Source: Bacteroidales bacterium
Lineage (GTDB): Bacteria > Bacteroidota > Bacteroidia > Bacteroidales > SM23-62
Length of the DNA: 41,542 nt
NCBI GenBank assembly: GCA_016783865.1
Contig: JADHVS010000011.1
Location: 1-41,542 of the forward strand
Direction: 5' to 3'
Part shown: positions 8,474 to 17,196 of the stretch, piece by piece
How positions within the stretch are numbered: the stretch's first letter is position 1
Layout: every line of letters begins with the position of its first letter
Program-made: the position numbers and the translations under genes
The notes under the pieces: generated by a model
What the model was told of the DNA's origin: nothing
The model's database searches: none
What the model saw: only the letters and a program-made list of their open reading frames with translations

Positions 8474-10666
8474 ATGACATTTTCAAAGTATTCGATTTTT
8501 CTTTTATTAATATTCATTCTCCTTTCTGGTTGCAGGAAGGAGATCCATTCTGTCATTGACCATGCTTCCGATACAGCCTGGGAACTCAGTATCGATGATG
8601 GACCCTGGCGCAACATAAAGGTACCTGGTGGTGGATACAACTCTGATATGCAGGAGGAGCCCCTTATTGATCAGAAAGATGTGAAAGACCAGGTGGTTTA
8701 CCGGCGCATGATTACCATTCCGGCATCTAATACCGGATCCGTATATAAAATTGAATTCGGTGCAGTAAACCATGGCTGTGAGGTCTACATTGATGATAAG
8801 CTTGTAGGGGAGCACACCGGACCCATGATGCCGTTTGAAGTCGATATTACAGATCATGTAGAACCGGGAAGAAAATATGAGTTAAATGTATTTTCCTATC
8901 CTCAGTGGCACTATGATTATAACGTCCCTCATGGGTTTATCTATGAAGAGGCGAGAAATCATCCTGACACAAAACCAGATTTCTCAATTGAGTCAGGCTG
9001 GGCATCGAAATTTGGCTATGGCATTACAAAATATGTCAGGTTAAGAATTTATCCGGAAGTATACATAAAAGACATATTTGTTCAGCCGTCCGTAACCGGT
9101 AACAATCTGAAGATTGATGTATGGGTACATAATCATTCTTCCCGGGACAAGGATTTGATGCTTGTTTCTGAACTGAATTCATGGAGCACGGAACAATGGA
9201 AATATCCTGAACTGGATAATGTACATCTCTCCGTAAAAGCTAATGAAGTCAAAAAGATTACTGTCGGTCCTGTGAAGTGGGACCTGGGTCCTGAAAGTTT
9301 CTGGTGGCCCAATAAACCTTTCAAGGAAGACTATACTGCCACCCTCCACAACCTCAATCTGGAAATCAGGGATCAGGATCAGATTATTGAGTCCAGGGTA
9401 CAACGTTTCGGATTTGTAGAGTGGGCTGAGGAAAAGAATTATTATACAGTGAATGAAGTTCGTATTAATATGATCAGCGATGGCACCCCGGAGCCTGCTA
9501 TGAGTGAATACGACTGTTATTCTGTCTCGCCTGCATTTTTGCCACCGACGGATAGCACACTTGGTTGTCCTGAAACATGGAAACGTTACATGCGTCTGGG
9601 TATCTGTGCAAACAGAATTCATCAGTCAACCCCCACAGAATACATGATGGATGTGGCTGATGAACTTGGATTTATCCTGATTGCTGAATCTCCTATCAGG
9701 GGTTGCCAGAATCAGTCATGGGAAATGCACGAACCATATCTGCAATCGGTCAAGGAGATGGCTCTCTACGGACGAGACCATCCTTCCATTTGCCGGTATA
9801 GCCTTTTAAATGAGGGAACCACAGAACATATTCCTGAGTTGATCGATGCCATACGAACGGTTGATTCATCACGTCCACTGGTTTTTGAAGATAACCAGAT
9901 CAGGGAACCTGTTATGATTAAAGGTACTGAGGGTCATGCCTATGCCATGCTTCATTATGTCGGTTATCCGAAACCGGCTGAAATGATTACCGGTATGGGA
10001 GAATATGCCTGGCACTGGGCCGACAGGTCGAAATGGGGTCCCGTATTACCTAATGCGGAAGGAGGATTGGAGGAGTTTATATACTATGGAGGGGATATGC
10101 GCAGGTGGAATATTGTATATTTCGCGGGATGGGATTTTATCAATTACTGGCCTGATTTTCTCGAGGGAATGAGCCATGAAAAACATGCATGGAAACAATC
10201 CTGTTACCATAAGGACAGGGAAGACAATGTTGATGGATGGGATTCCCCTGTCGTGCAATGGATGCAAAAATATTTTCATCCCTACCTGGTCATGGACCCG
10301 GGGATCCATGAAATGAACGGACCTCAGGCTGATCTTTCAAAATGGCCCGAATATACATCAGTCTATTCTCCGGGTGATCAGATTGAGAGAGAGTTAGAGA
10401 TCTTTAACGATGGGCTGGCAGGGAATCGTTTTACGCTCAGGTGGGAGGCACACTGGGATTCTCCGGATGGTGAACTTATCGATTCAGGTGTTTTTGACAA
10501 CCTGATAATAGAACCTGGATTCTATAAAAAGATAAAATATGGTTTTATCGCGCCGGAAGTAAATTCAGGCGAGAAAAAAATCCATGTTATCCTCTCATCT
10601 GAATTGGAGGGAGAACGGGTCTTTGAGGAGAATGATATTTATTTCATTGTGCAGGGTAGATTTTGA
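8474..10666 (+). CDS. Divergent GH2-like glycoside hydrolase lipoprotein
   Basis: This 730-residue lipoprotein (cysteine 20 in LLSGC) has a GH2-type jelly roll at about 40-190 (CEVYIDDKLVGEHTGP, MPFEVDITDHV). An immunoglobulin-like sandwich and a TIM barrel from about residue 310 follow. Glu447 in YSLLNEGT fits the GH2 acid/base Asn-Glu pair. Glu510 in GMGEYAWHW is a plausible nucleophile. The usual GH2 segments around the catalytic loop are weakly conserved, and the barrel lacks the common DUF4982-linked motif of its upstream neighbour. It sits 28 bases after the GH2 gene and 35 before the symporter. Beta-glycosidase activity is likely; the sugar cannot be told from sequence. Confidence 0.75.
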   Translation: MTFSKYSIFLLLIFILLSGCRKEIHSVIDHASDTAWELSIDDGPWRNIKVPGGGYNSDMQEEPLIDQKDVKDQVVYRRMITIPASNTGSVYKIEFGAVNHGCEVYIDDKLVGEHTGPMMPFEVDITDHVEPGRKYELNVFSYPQWHYDYNVPHGFIYEEARNHPDTKPDFSIESGWASKFGYGITKYVRLRIYPEVYIKDIFVQPSVTGNNLKIDVWVHNHSSRDKDLMLVSELNSWSTEQWKYPELDNVHLSVKANEVKKITVGPVKWDLGPESFWWPNKPFKEDYTATLHNLNLEIRDQDQIIESRVQRFGFVEWAEEKNYYTVNEVRINMISDGTPEPAMSEYDCYSVSPAFLPPTDSTLGCPETWKRYMRLGICANRIHQSTPTEYMMDVADELGFILIAESPIRGCQNQSWEMHEPYLQSVKEMALYGRDHPSICRYSLLNEGTTEHIPELIDAIRTVDSSRPLVFEDNQIREPVMIKGTEGHAYAMLHYVGYPKPAEMITGMGEYAWHWADRSKWGPVLPNAEGGLEEFIYYGGDMRRWNIVYFAGWDFINYWPDFLEGMSHEKHAWKQSCYHKDREDNVDGWDSPVVQWMQKYFHPYLVMDPGIHEMNGPQADLSKWPEYTSVYSPGDQIERELEIFNDGLAGNRFTLRWEAHWDSPDGELIDSGVFDNLIIEPGFYKKIKYGFIAPEVNSGEKKIHVILSSELEGERVFEENDIYFIVQGRF

Positions 10667-10701
10667 AATAAATTCAAAATGACAAATCCTACATATCTCA
10701 A

Positions 10702-12315
10702 ATGAACTCATTTGCAATTGTTGACTGGATTGTATTAGGTGGATTTTTCGTCCTGCTATTTGGAGTCGTTGTCTGGATTGTTAGACAAAGAAAAGAAGAT
10801 ACAACGGATTATTTTTTGGCAGGGAAAAATGTAGGATGGTTTGCCATCGGGGCATCGATTTTTGCATCCAATATTGGATCTGAACACCTGGTCGGTCTTG
10901 CCGGAGCCGGCGCTTCATCGGGTGTTGTTTTCGGCCATTTTGAATTAACCGGATGGATGATCCTGCTTCTCGGGTGGGTGTTTCTTCCCTTTTACCTGAG
11001 AAGCGGAGTATTTACAATGCCCGGGTTTCTGGAGAAAAGATACTCCTCTTCCTCAAGGTGGTTCTTGTCACTTATCTCCCTGATCAGCTACATCCTGACA
11101 AAAGTCTCGGTAACAGTCTATGCCGGTGGAATCGTTCTTGAAGCTGTTCTCGGGATTAATTTCTGGACCGGGGCGATAATTGTTGTGGTCGCTACTGGTT
11201 TGTACACAATTTTTGGCGGGATGAAGGCTGTCTTGTACACTTCAATAATCCAAACGCCCATACTTGTTATTGGCTCATTATTGGTAACTGCCATTGGACT
11301 GATTAAGCTTGGCGGTTGGAACAATATGGTTGAAATTGTCGGTCCTGAAAAACTGGATATGTTTAAGCCGGTAACTGATCCGGATTACCCCTGGACAGGA
11401 ATGGTTTTTGGTGTCCCGGTTGTTGGATTATGGTACTGGTGTACAGACCAGTATATTGTCCAGCGTACGCTTACTGCCAGGAATGAAACACAAGCCAGGC
11501 GTGGTACTATTTTCGCCGCATATTTAAAAATGCTTCCCTTGTTTATATTTATCATTCCCGGGTTAATTGCATTTGCTTTAAGTGAGAAAGGTATAATACA
11601 ACTTGATTCGGCAGACCAGGCGTTCCCGACACTCGTGAGAGAGCTTTTGCCGGTGGGTATAAAAGGATTGGTTATAGGAGGACTCTTTGCTGCATTGATG
11701 AGTTCATTGTCGTCACTTTTTAACTCATGTTCTGTTTTATTCACTGTTGATTTCTATAAAAAATACAAACCGGCATCGAGTGAAAGACACCTGGTAAAGG
11801 TAGGTCAGATTGCGACCGCCATTGTGGTAGTCCTGGGAATAGCCTGGATACCCACCATGAAACTCATTGCAGATGTATTGTATGAATACCTTCAGAAGGT
11901 CCAGACCTTGATAGGCCCGTCCATTGCTGCTGTTTTTTTACTCGGCATATTTTTTAAAAGGATAACCGAAAAGGGTGCGTTTATCGGCTTGGTTTCGGGA
12001 TTTGTAATTGGCATGACGAGATTGGGCCTGAGCATGGCGGAGGATCGTTTAAACCCGGAAGGTATCTTATATGATTTTGTGAGCATTAACTGGCTGCACT
12101 TTTGTATTTTCTTGTTCCTATTCTGCATTTTTCTGATTGTGATCATAAGTTTTAGCACCCGAAAACCGGATGAGGAAAAAATAAAAGGATTAACTTACAG
12201 ATCATTAACCAGGGAACACAGGGAGGCCACTTTTAAAAGCTGGAACTATATTGATGTTGTTCATACAGTGGTTATAGTGGCACTTACTATTACGATATTT
12301 ATAGTCTTTAGTTAA
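10702..12315 (+). CDS. SSS-family sodium:solute (sugar) symporter
   Basis: The 537-residue polytopic membrane protein has about 14 hydrophobic segments and no cleaved signal. Early motifs DYFLAGKNVGWFAIGAS and GSEHLVGLAGAGASSG match the SGLT-like branch of the solute:sodium symporter family, as do FTMPGFLEKRYS and GLFAALMSSLSSLFNS further on. Length agrees with bacterial SglT-type transporters. Its position among exported glycosidases suggests it imports a monosaccharide, such as galactose or arabinose, across the inner membrane using the sodium gradient. The specific sugar is inferred from context only. Confidence 0.92.
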   Translation: MNSFAIVDWIVLGGFFVLLFGVVVWIVRQRKEDTTDYFLAGKNVGWFAIGASIFASNIGSEHLVGLAGAGASSGVVFGHFELTGWMILLLGWVFLPFYLRSGVFTMPGFLEKRYSSSSRWFLSLISLISYILTKVSVTVYAGGIVLEAVLGINFWTGAIIVVVATGLYTIFGGMKAVLYTSIIQTPILVIGSLLVTAIGLIKLGGWNNMVEIVGPEKLDMFKPVTDPDYPWTGMVFGVPVVGLWYWCTDQYIVQRTLTARNETQARRGTIFAAYLKMLPLFIFIIPGLIAFALSEKGIIQLDSADQAFPTLVRELLPVGIKGLVIGGLFAALMSSLSSLFNSCSVLFTVDFYKKYKPASSERHLVKVGQIATAIVVVLGIAWIPTMKLIADVLYEYLQKVQTLIGPSIAAVFLLGIFFKRITEKGAFIGLVSGFVIGMTRLGLSMAEDRLNPEGILYDFVSINWLHFCIFLFLFCIFLIVIISFSTRKPDEEKIKGLTYRSLTREHREATFKSWNYIDVVHTVVIVALTITIFIVFS

Positions 12316-12343
12316 TGAATCTGGTTTCAGAAATAATATAATT

Positions 12344-14332
12344 ATGAGAGCACTATTCAATACCGTTTTATTATTAGTCCTGGCAGGTAATTTATATGGA
12401 CAGGAATATGACCTGATAGTATATGGCGGAACTGCCAGTGGCACAATAGCCTCTGTTGCTGCTGCCGATGAGGGCCTTTCGGTTTTGTTAATTGAACCAG
12501 GAAAAAATATTGGCGGAATGGTTACAGGGGGACTCTCCCATAATGATTATGGCGACCGTACTGTTATCGGCGGGATGGCCCTGGATTTCTACGAAAAGGT
12601 AGCTGAATATTACAATAAACCACTTTATTACTGGAGAGGACCTGAACCTCATATTGGTGAGAATATTTTCCGGGATTGGCTGGAAGAGTCTGGAGTGGAG
12701 GTATTATTTGATAAGCGGGTGATGGAGGTGAAAAAGGAACATCAGGTAATAAGTAAAATTGTTCTGTCTGATGGATCAGACTTTACCGCGAAAATATTTA
12801 TTGATGCCACATATGAGGGTGATCTCATGGCCCGGGCAGGCGTAAGTTATGTCATTGGAAGAGAGGGTGTTAATGAGTATGGCGAATCGTGGGCGGGCCG
12901 TCGTGCCATTCTCCAGGATGGTCACCAGATGTTGCCTAGGGTTGATCCTTTTAATGAAGAAGGAGATCTATTACCACTTATTAACCCGGTTCCACTGGTA
13001 GGAGAGGGAGAAGCGGATAAAGCTGTACAGGGTTATGGATTCCGGTTGCTTGTAACTACAGATGAAGACAACAGAGTACCCTTCCCGAAACCTGATGCGT
13101 ATGATCCTGATCAATTTGAACTGGTCAAAAGATATTATGAAGTTCATCCCGATGCAGGTAATATGGTGCATATATGGCCGACATTGCCGAACGGGAAAAC
13201 AGATATGAATTCCTCAGGGCCGATTTCCACCAATGTGGTAAATGGTTTAAACTGGGAATATCCTGATGCAGATTACAATCGAAGGGATGAAATATGGCAG
13301 GCCATGAAAGATTATACCCTGTGCCTTTTATATTTTCTTTCATATGATCCGTCAGTTCCTGAACGCATTCATCAGGATACAAGGAAGATGGGATTATGTA
13401 AAGATGAATTTATTGAGAATGACCACTGGCCGCATCAGCTTTATATCCGTGTGGCACGCAGGATGCATGGTGAATATTTCATGACACAGCATGACCTTGA
13501 AACCGATACTGTAAAATATGATGCCATCGGTATGGGATCGTACAATATTGATGTCAGGCATGTTCAGCGAACATACATCCCGGTCAGCCGGTTTCCTGAA
13601 TTACATTACGAGGTATACAATGAGGGTTATATATCTATTCCCGTCGCTCCCTATCAGATTCCATTCAGGGCCCTTCTCCCTAAATTCAATGAGTGCACCA
13701 ACCTGATTGTACCGGTCTGTATGTCGGCCAGTTTTATAGCTAATGCCTCCATCCGGATGGAACCACAATACATGATCATGGGGCATGCGGCTGGTATTGC
13801 AGCCGCCATGGCAGTACAAACGGAGCGGCCGGTACAGAAAATTGATATTTATGAACTGCAAACTAAATTGAAGGAGGATGGCCAGATTTTATCACTTCAG
13901 GACAATACCTATGGTGCGTTCAATTATACCGATGAGATCATTATTGATAATAATATGAAGAGGTTCACCAGGAAAACAGGATCATGGTCGGGTAATGAAA
14001 TTGAGCATAACGGGAGGTACCAGATGAATTATGCCCAAAATGAAAGCCAGAAAGGAACATTTACCTTCCGGCCATGGATAGAACATTCCGGAACTTACGA
14101 GCTCAGCATCTGGTATCCTGCGAAAGAGACCTATGCCAGCAGGGTGCCGGTGATCATTTCCCACAGGGGTGGCATGGAGGAGAAAACTATAAATCAGAAA
14201 AAATCAGGTGGCCAGTGGATCAGCCTGGGCAGATTTGAACTGGAAAGGGGTTATCATGAAGTCGTTACCATTATTGCTGAGGATTCGGATGGAATCGTTG
14301 TGGCTGATGCGGTAAGACTACTCAAACAATAA
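12344..14332 (+). CDS. Exported FAD-dependent oxidoreductase with C-terminal sandwich domain
   Basis: The 662-residue protein has a signal peptide ending near LYGQ (about residue 20). A Rossmann FAD-binding start, DLIVYGGTASGTIASVAA followed by an acidic strand end at LLIEP, matches the FAD_oxidored family (PF12831 type). IGGMVTGGLSHNDYG is also characteristic, and HAAGIAAAMA closes the FAD domain near residue 485. Residues about 525-662 resemble the golvesin/xanthan-lyase-type beta-sandwich (SGTYELSIWYPA, GIVVADAVRLL). Members are common in Bacteroidota glycan loci but their substrates are mostly unknown. Oxidation of a released sugar in the periplasm is possible. The gene is 28 bases after the symporter. 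Confidence 0.85.
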   Translation: MRALFNTVLLLVLAGNLYGQEYDLIVYGGTASGTIASVAAADEGLSVLLIEPGKNIGGMVTGGLSHNDYGDRTVIGGMALDFYEKVAEYYNKPLYYWRGPEPHIGENIFRDWLEESGVEVLFDKRVMEVKKEHQVISKIVLSDGSDFTAKIFIDATYEGDLMARAGVSYVIGREGVNEYGESWAGRRAILQDGHQMLPRVDPFNEEGDLLPLINPVPLVGEGEADKAVQGYGFRLLVTTDEDNRVPFPKPDAYDPDQFELVKRYYEVHPDAGNMVHIWPTLPNGKTDMNSSGPISTNVVNGLNWEYPDADYNRRDEIWQAMKDYTLCLLYFLSYDPSVPERIHQDTRKMGLCKDEFIENDHWPHQLYIRVARRMHGEYFMTQHDLETDTVKYDAIGMGSYNIDVRHVQRTYIPVSRFPELHYEVYNEGYISIPVAPYQIPFRALLPKFNECTNLIVPVCMSASFIANASIRMEPQYMIMGHAAGIAAAMAVQTERPVQKIDIYELQTKLKEDGQILSLQDNTYGAFNYTDEIIIDNNMKRFTRKTGSWSGNEIEHNGRYQMNYAQNESQKGTFTFRPWIEHSGTYELSIWYPAKETYASRVPVIISHRGGMEEKTINQKKSGGQWISLGRFELERGYHEVVTIIAEDSDGIVVADAVRLLKQ

Positions 14333-14342
14333 AACCTTGATT

Positions 14343-15836
14343 ATGAATTTTAAAAACTTGGAACAATGCGGAACCATCTGGTGGAAAAGATCTACGTCTT
14401 TTCTATTTGGTTCACTGATTTTGATTATGGCCTGGATGGGTTGTAAGAAAGAAGATTCAGCCATTCAAATCAGAGTCTATCCAGATTCGGTTATTGCCGA
14501 TATTTCCCATCATCCAATAGGCATTAATGTTGATTATTTTATGGATGATGATAATTATCTAAAACCTGAACGGCGGACTGCAGATGCACTCAAGGCTATG
14601 GGAGTAAAATATGTTCGGTATCCTGGAGGGAACAAATCCGATTTTTATTTTTTCTCAAAACCGCCCTGGGACAAGTCTGAACCTACCCTGGCCCGAACCG
14701 GGAAAGGGGCAGTTGGAGGAAGGCACAAGGTGATGAATAATTATTCTGAATTTGCTGTGGATGTTCTCGATTTTGATGAATTTATTGAGATGTGCCGGGA
14801 GATCGGTGCTGAGCCAATCCTTTGTGTTGCCGCCGATGAATATTTGGTCAACTACCCGGAAGGTTGTACCTGGTCGACCCGTGAAGAATTGATAGAGCAT
14901 GCAGTGGAGTGGGTCAGGTATTCAAATATTAAAAAGGGCTATGATGTAAAATACTGGATGATCGGCAATGAAAGCTGGCACAGGCAGAACGTGAATTCAA
15001 CGGCGGAAATATATGCCAGGGATGTGGTGGATTTTTCGATTGCCATGAAGGCTGTCGATCCATCTATCTATATTATTCCTAATGGCAATTCGGTGGAGTT
15101 TTGTGAAACTGTTCTGGACATTGCGGGTAAGTACATAGATTATTTCTGTATCAGTAATTACCCGGTCTGGCAATATTGGGCAGGCTATGCATCGTATCGG
15201 GATACCCTTCAGGACCTGATGCATCCGGTTGACAGGGCATTGACTGCGATCAATAAATATGCCGACCGGAACGGTGGCAAAAAGTTTGATCTGATCGTTT
15301 GTGAATATGGTCCCTTTGATTGGGCTGATATGTGGCCATTTATCAATGATATGGGACATGCCTTGTGTAATTTTGAAATGACGGGTAAACAGCTGTTGGT
15401 TCCCGAGATCGCATTTTCACAGTTCTGGAATACCCGGTGGATTGACAATGATTTGGATGAGCACAGTGTATTTGATGCCCTGGATATGCACGGTAACTTC
15501 AATGCGAATGGATACTCGATGATGATCTGGGGAAATTATCTTGGAGATAAGATGGTGAAGACGACTTCAACCCTGCACCTGAGAACGTTTGCCAGTTATG
15601 TGCCGGATGAGAAACGGCTGTTTGTTTACCTGATGAATATGACCGAAGAACCACAATCTGTTCAATTGAGGCTTGATGGAAATGCGTTGGATTCCGTTAT
15701 TGATGCCTGGGAACTGGTTGGGGATGGACCGGATGATGTGGATCCGGTGTGGCAGAAATGTGCGGAAATTAAAAAGCCTTCACATTTTGAGATTCAAGGT
15801 ACAAGTATAACAGTCATCGAATTCAAATTAAAATAG
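14343..15836 (+). CDS. GH51-like alpha-L-arabinofuranosidase lipoprotein
   Basis: ATG 14343 is chosen over TTG 14337, two codons earlier. The resulting 497-residue protein has a lipoprotein signal with cysteine 34 (WMGC) after a longer than usual N-terminus. The clan GH-A barrel opens with HHPIGINVDYF and MGVKYVRYPGGNKSDFYF. Acid/base Glu210 lies in MIGNESWHR and nucleophile Glu321 in IVCEYGPFDW. A beta-sandwich follows to the end (FVYLMNMTEEPQSVQLRL). These are the features of exported alpha-L-arabinofuranosidase-like proteins near GH51. GH39 or an unclassified GH-A family cannot be excluded. The start is 10 bases after the previous stop, so translation is probably coupled. Confidence 0.75.
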   Translation: MNFKNLEQCGTIWWKRSTSFLFGSLILIMAWMGCKKEDSAIQIRVYPDSVIADISHHPIGINVDYFMDDDNYLKPERRTADALKAMGVKYVRYPGGNKSDFYFFSKPPWDKSEPTLARTGKGAVGGRHKVMNNYSEFAVDVLDFDEFIEMCREIGAEPILCVAADEYLVNYPEGCTWSTREELIEHAVEWVRYSNIKKGYDVKYWMIGNESWHRQNVNSTAEIYARDVVDFSIAMKAVDPSIYIIPNGNSVEFCETVLDIAGKYIDYFCISNYPVWQYWAGYASYRDTLQDLMHPVDRALTAINKYADRNGGKKFDLIVCEYGPFDWADMWPFINDMGHALCNFEMTGKQLLVPEIAFSQFWNTRWIDNDLDEHSVFDALDMHGNFNANGYSMMIWGNYLGDKMVKTTSTLHLRTFASYVPDEKRLFVYLMNMTEEPQSVQLRLDGNALDSVIDAWELVGDGPDDVDPVWQKCAEIKKPSHFEIQGTSITVIEFKLK

Positions 15837-15874
15837 TATAGTTAAAGATTTATACGTCGATCAAATCTTCAGAT

Positions 15875-16906
15875 ATGAGAACAGGAAATAAACTCATTAC
15901 GGGACTACTCATCTTGTTGATAACCAGTTGTGCAACAACAAATCGACAGACTTCGGATGGATTGATGAAAGGAATTGCCTATCGGCAGCTTGAACCAGAA
16001 GGACTGGAATGCAGTGATATTGAGAATTTGAATGTATCGTGGTATTATAACTGGACCCCTGTTCCGAATTGTCCTGAGGATGAAGATGTTGAATTCATTC
16101 CCATGATCTGGAGCGAGAAGTACCTGGCGGATGATAATTATGAAAATTATCTCGTCCCGTTGATCGGATCGGATTATTCTGCCCTGCTGGGGTATAATGA
16201 ACCTAACTGGAAAGGTCAGGCTGAGATGTCCGTCGAAACCGCCCTGGAATACTGGCCCATGCTGGAAGAAACGGGTCTGAGGCTTGGCAGCCCTTCCACC
16301 ACTGGCCGGTCAGGACTCGACTGGTCCATAGAATTCATGAAAGGGGCCAAAGAGAAGGGGTACAGAATTGATTTCCTTGCGCTTCACTGGTATGGGAACT
16401 GCAGTAATACAGAAGGTTTGAGAGAATTCCTTGACTATTACGATGCCTTTGGTATGCCCATGTGGCTAACTGAGTGGTCTTGCTACAAGCAGGACATGAC
16501 CACCAATACAGCATTTCTTGAAAAGATCATGCCGGTCCTGGAGTCCTATGAAAGTCTGGAAAGGTACGCCTGGTATTCGAACCGCACCACACATGAAACC
16601 TACCTGGGTGCAGCGTTGTTTGACAGTATCGGTAAGCCGACTCCTACTGGTGATATATATATAAGTCAGCCGGCTATGCATACGAAATCAATTGACACTT
16701 CAGTAATACCAGATATTGAGCTTGAAATTGTTGATTGGCATGAGGGGCCGGTCATTCAAAAGGGAGATCCCGGAACAGAAGATATCAAACATGGTTTTGA
16801 AGGGGGAAGGGTGATCAGGCAGGATGGTGTTTACCACCTGTTTACTTCCGAGCAGTCAGGCGATCCCAAATGGGTAAAAATGCGAATGGCACACTGGTTA
16901 CTGTAA
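15875..16906 (+). CDS. GH128-like glycosidase with disrupted C-terminal propeller
   Basis: The lipoprotein signal ends at cysteine 19 (LITSC). Residues about 30-265 match the Glyco_hydro_cc/GH128 barrel: acid/base Glu109 in LLGYNEPNW, the DFLALHWYG strand, and nucleophile Glu200 in MWLTEWSC. GH128 enzymes act on beta-1,3-glucan, although divergent members may not. From about residue 280 a second domain like the first blade of a GH43-type propeller begins (GFEGGRVIRQDGVYHLFTS). It stops abruptly after MRMAHW at TAA 16904-16906. The remaining blade sequence continues in the -1 frame. The catalytic domain appears complete, so a shortened active enzyme is possible. Confidence 0.75.
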   Translation: MRTGNKLITGLLILLITSCATTNRQTSDGLMKGIAYRQLEPEGLECSDIENLNVSWYYNWTPVPNCPEDEDVEFIPMIWSEKYLADDNYENYLVPLIGSDYSALLGYNEPNWKGQAEMSVETALEYWPMLEETGLRLGSPSTTGRSGLDWSIEFMKGAKEKGYRIDFLALHWYGNCSNTEGLREFLDYYDAFGMPMWLTEWSCYKQDMTTNTAFLEKIMPVLESYESLERYAWYSNRTTHETYLGAALFDSIGKPTPTGDIYISQPAMHTKSIDTSVIPDIELEIVDWHEGPVIQKGDPGTEDIKHGFEGGRVIRQDGVYHLFTSEQSGDPKWVKMRMAHWLL

Positions 16907-17187
16907 TGGATTCCCATGGTACTGGGTTCGGTTATTCGGTATCTGTGGATGGTGTAAACTGGTCTGCGATGAAGCATGTAGAGGTTACGGATAAACTGGA
17001 TAAATGGTGGGCAGAATTCAGGACACCCCTGGGACTGGTTCCGGAAGATGATGGCACCTTTTCAATATTTTTTACAGTGATGAAGGAGTCCACCGATTAC
17101 TGGCAGCATATCGGGGAGGATGATTATGTGCTGGATACGGGATTTGACAGCGTTGGATGGTTGAAAGTTAAAATAGTCTCTAAATAG
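16870..17187 (+). pseudogene. Out-of-frame remnant of the GH128 protein's propeller tail
   Basis: This frame overlaps the previous gene by 37 bases in the -1 frame and has no signal peptide. Its product includes NGTLVTVMD, GFGYSVSVDGVNW and WAEFRTPLGL, which read like the last blades of a GH43-type propeller (a buried strand, then S-x-D-G-x-x-W). The two pieces together give only about 180 residues of propeller, well short of the roughly 300 expected. This suggests an internal deletion plus a frame change, not a single-base error alone. No clear slippery heptamer for programmed -1 frameshifting is visible in the overlap. The ATG at 16870 is probably not a real start. Confidence 0.65.
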
Positions 17188-17196
17188 TTTACCGTT

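Noticed and set aside
8410..8857. Overlapping - strand frames around the start of the second GH2-like gene
   Set aside because: They overlap the lipoprotein signal and jelly-roll coding sequence on the + strand and show no family motifs.
16870..16906. Programmed -1 ribosomal frameshift in the GH128 gene
   Set aside because: No X-XXY-YYZ heptamer in the correct phase is seen in the overlap, and the propeller is too short even when the frames are joined, so deletion is favoured.
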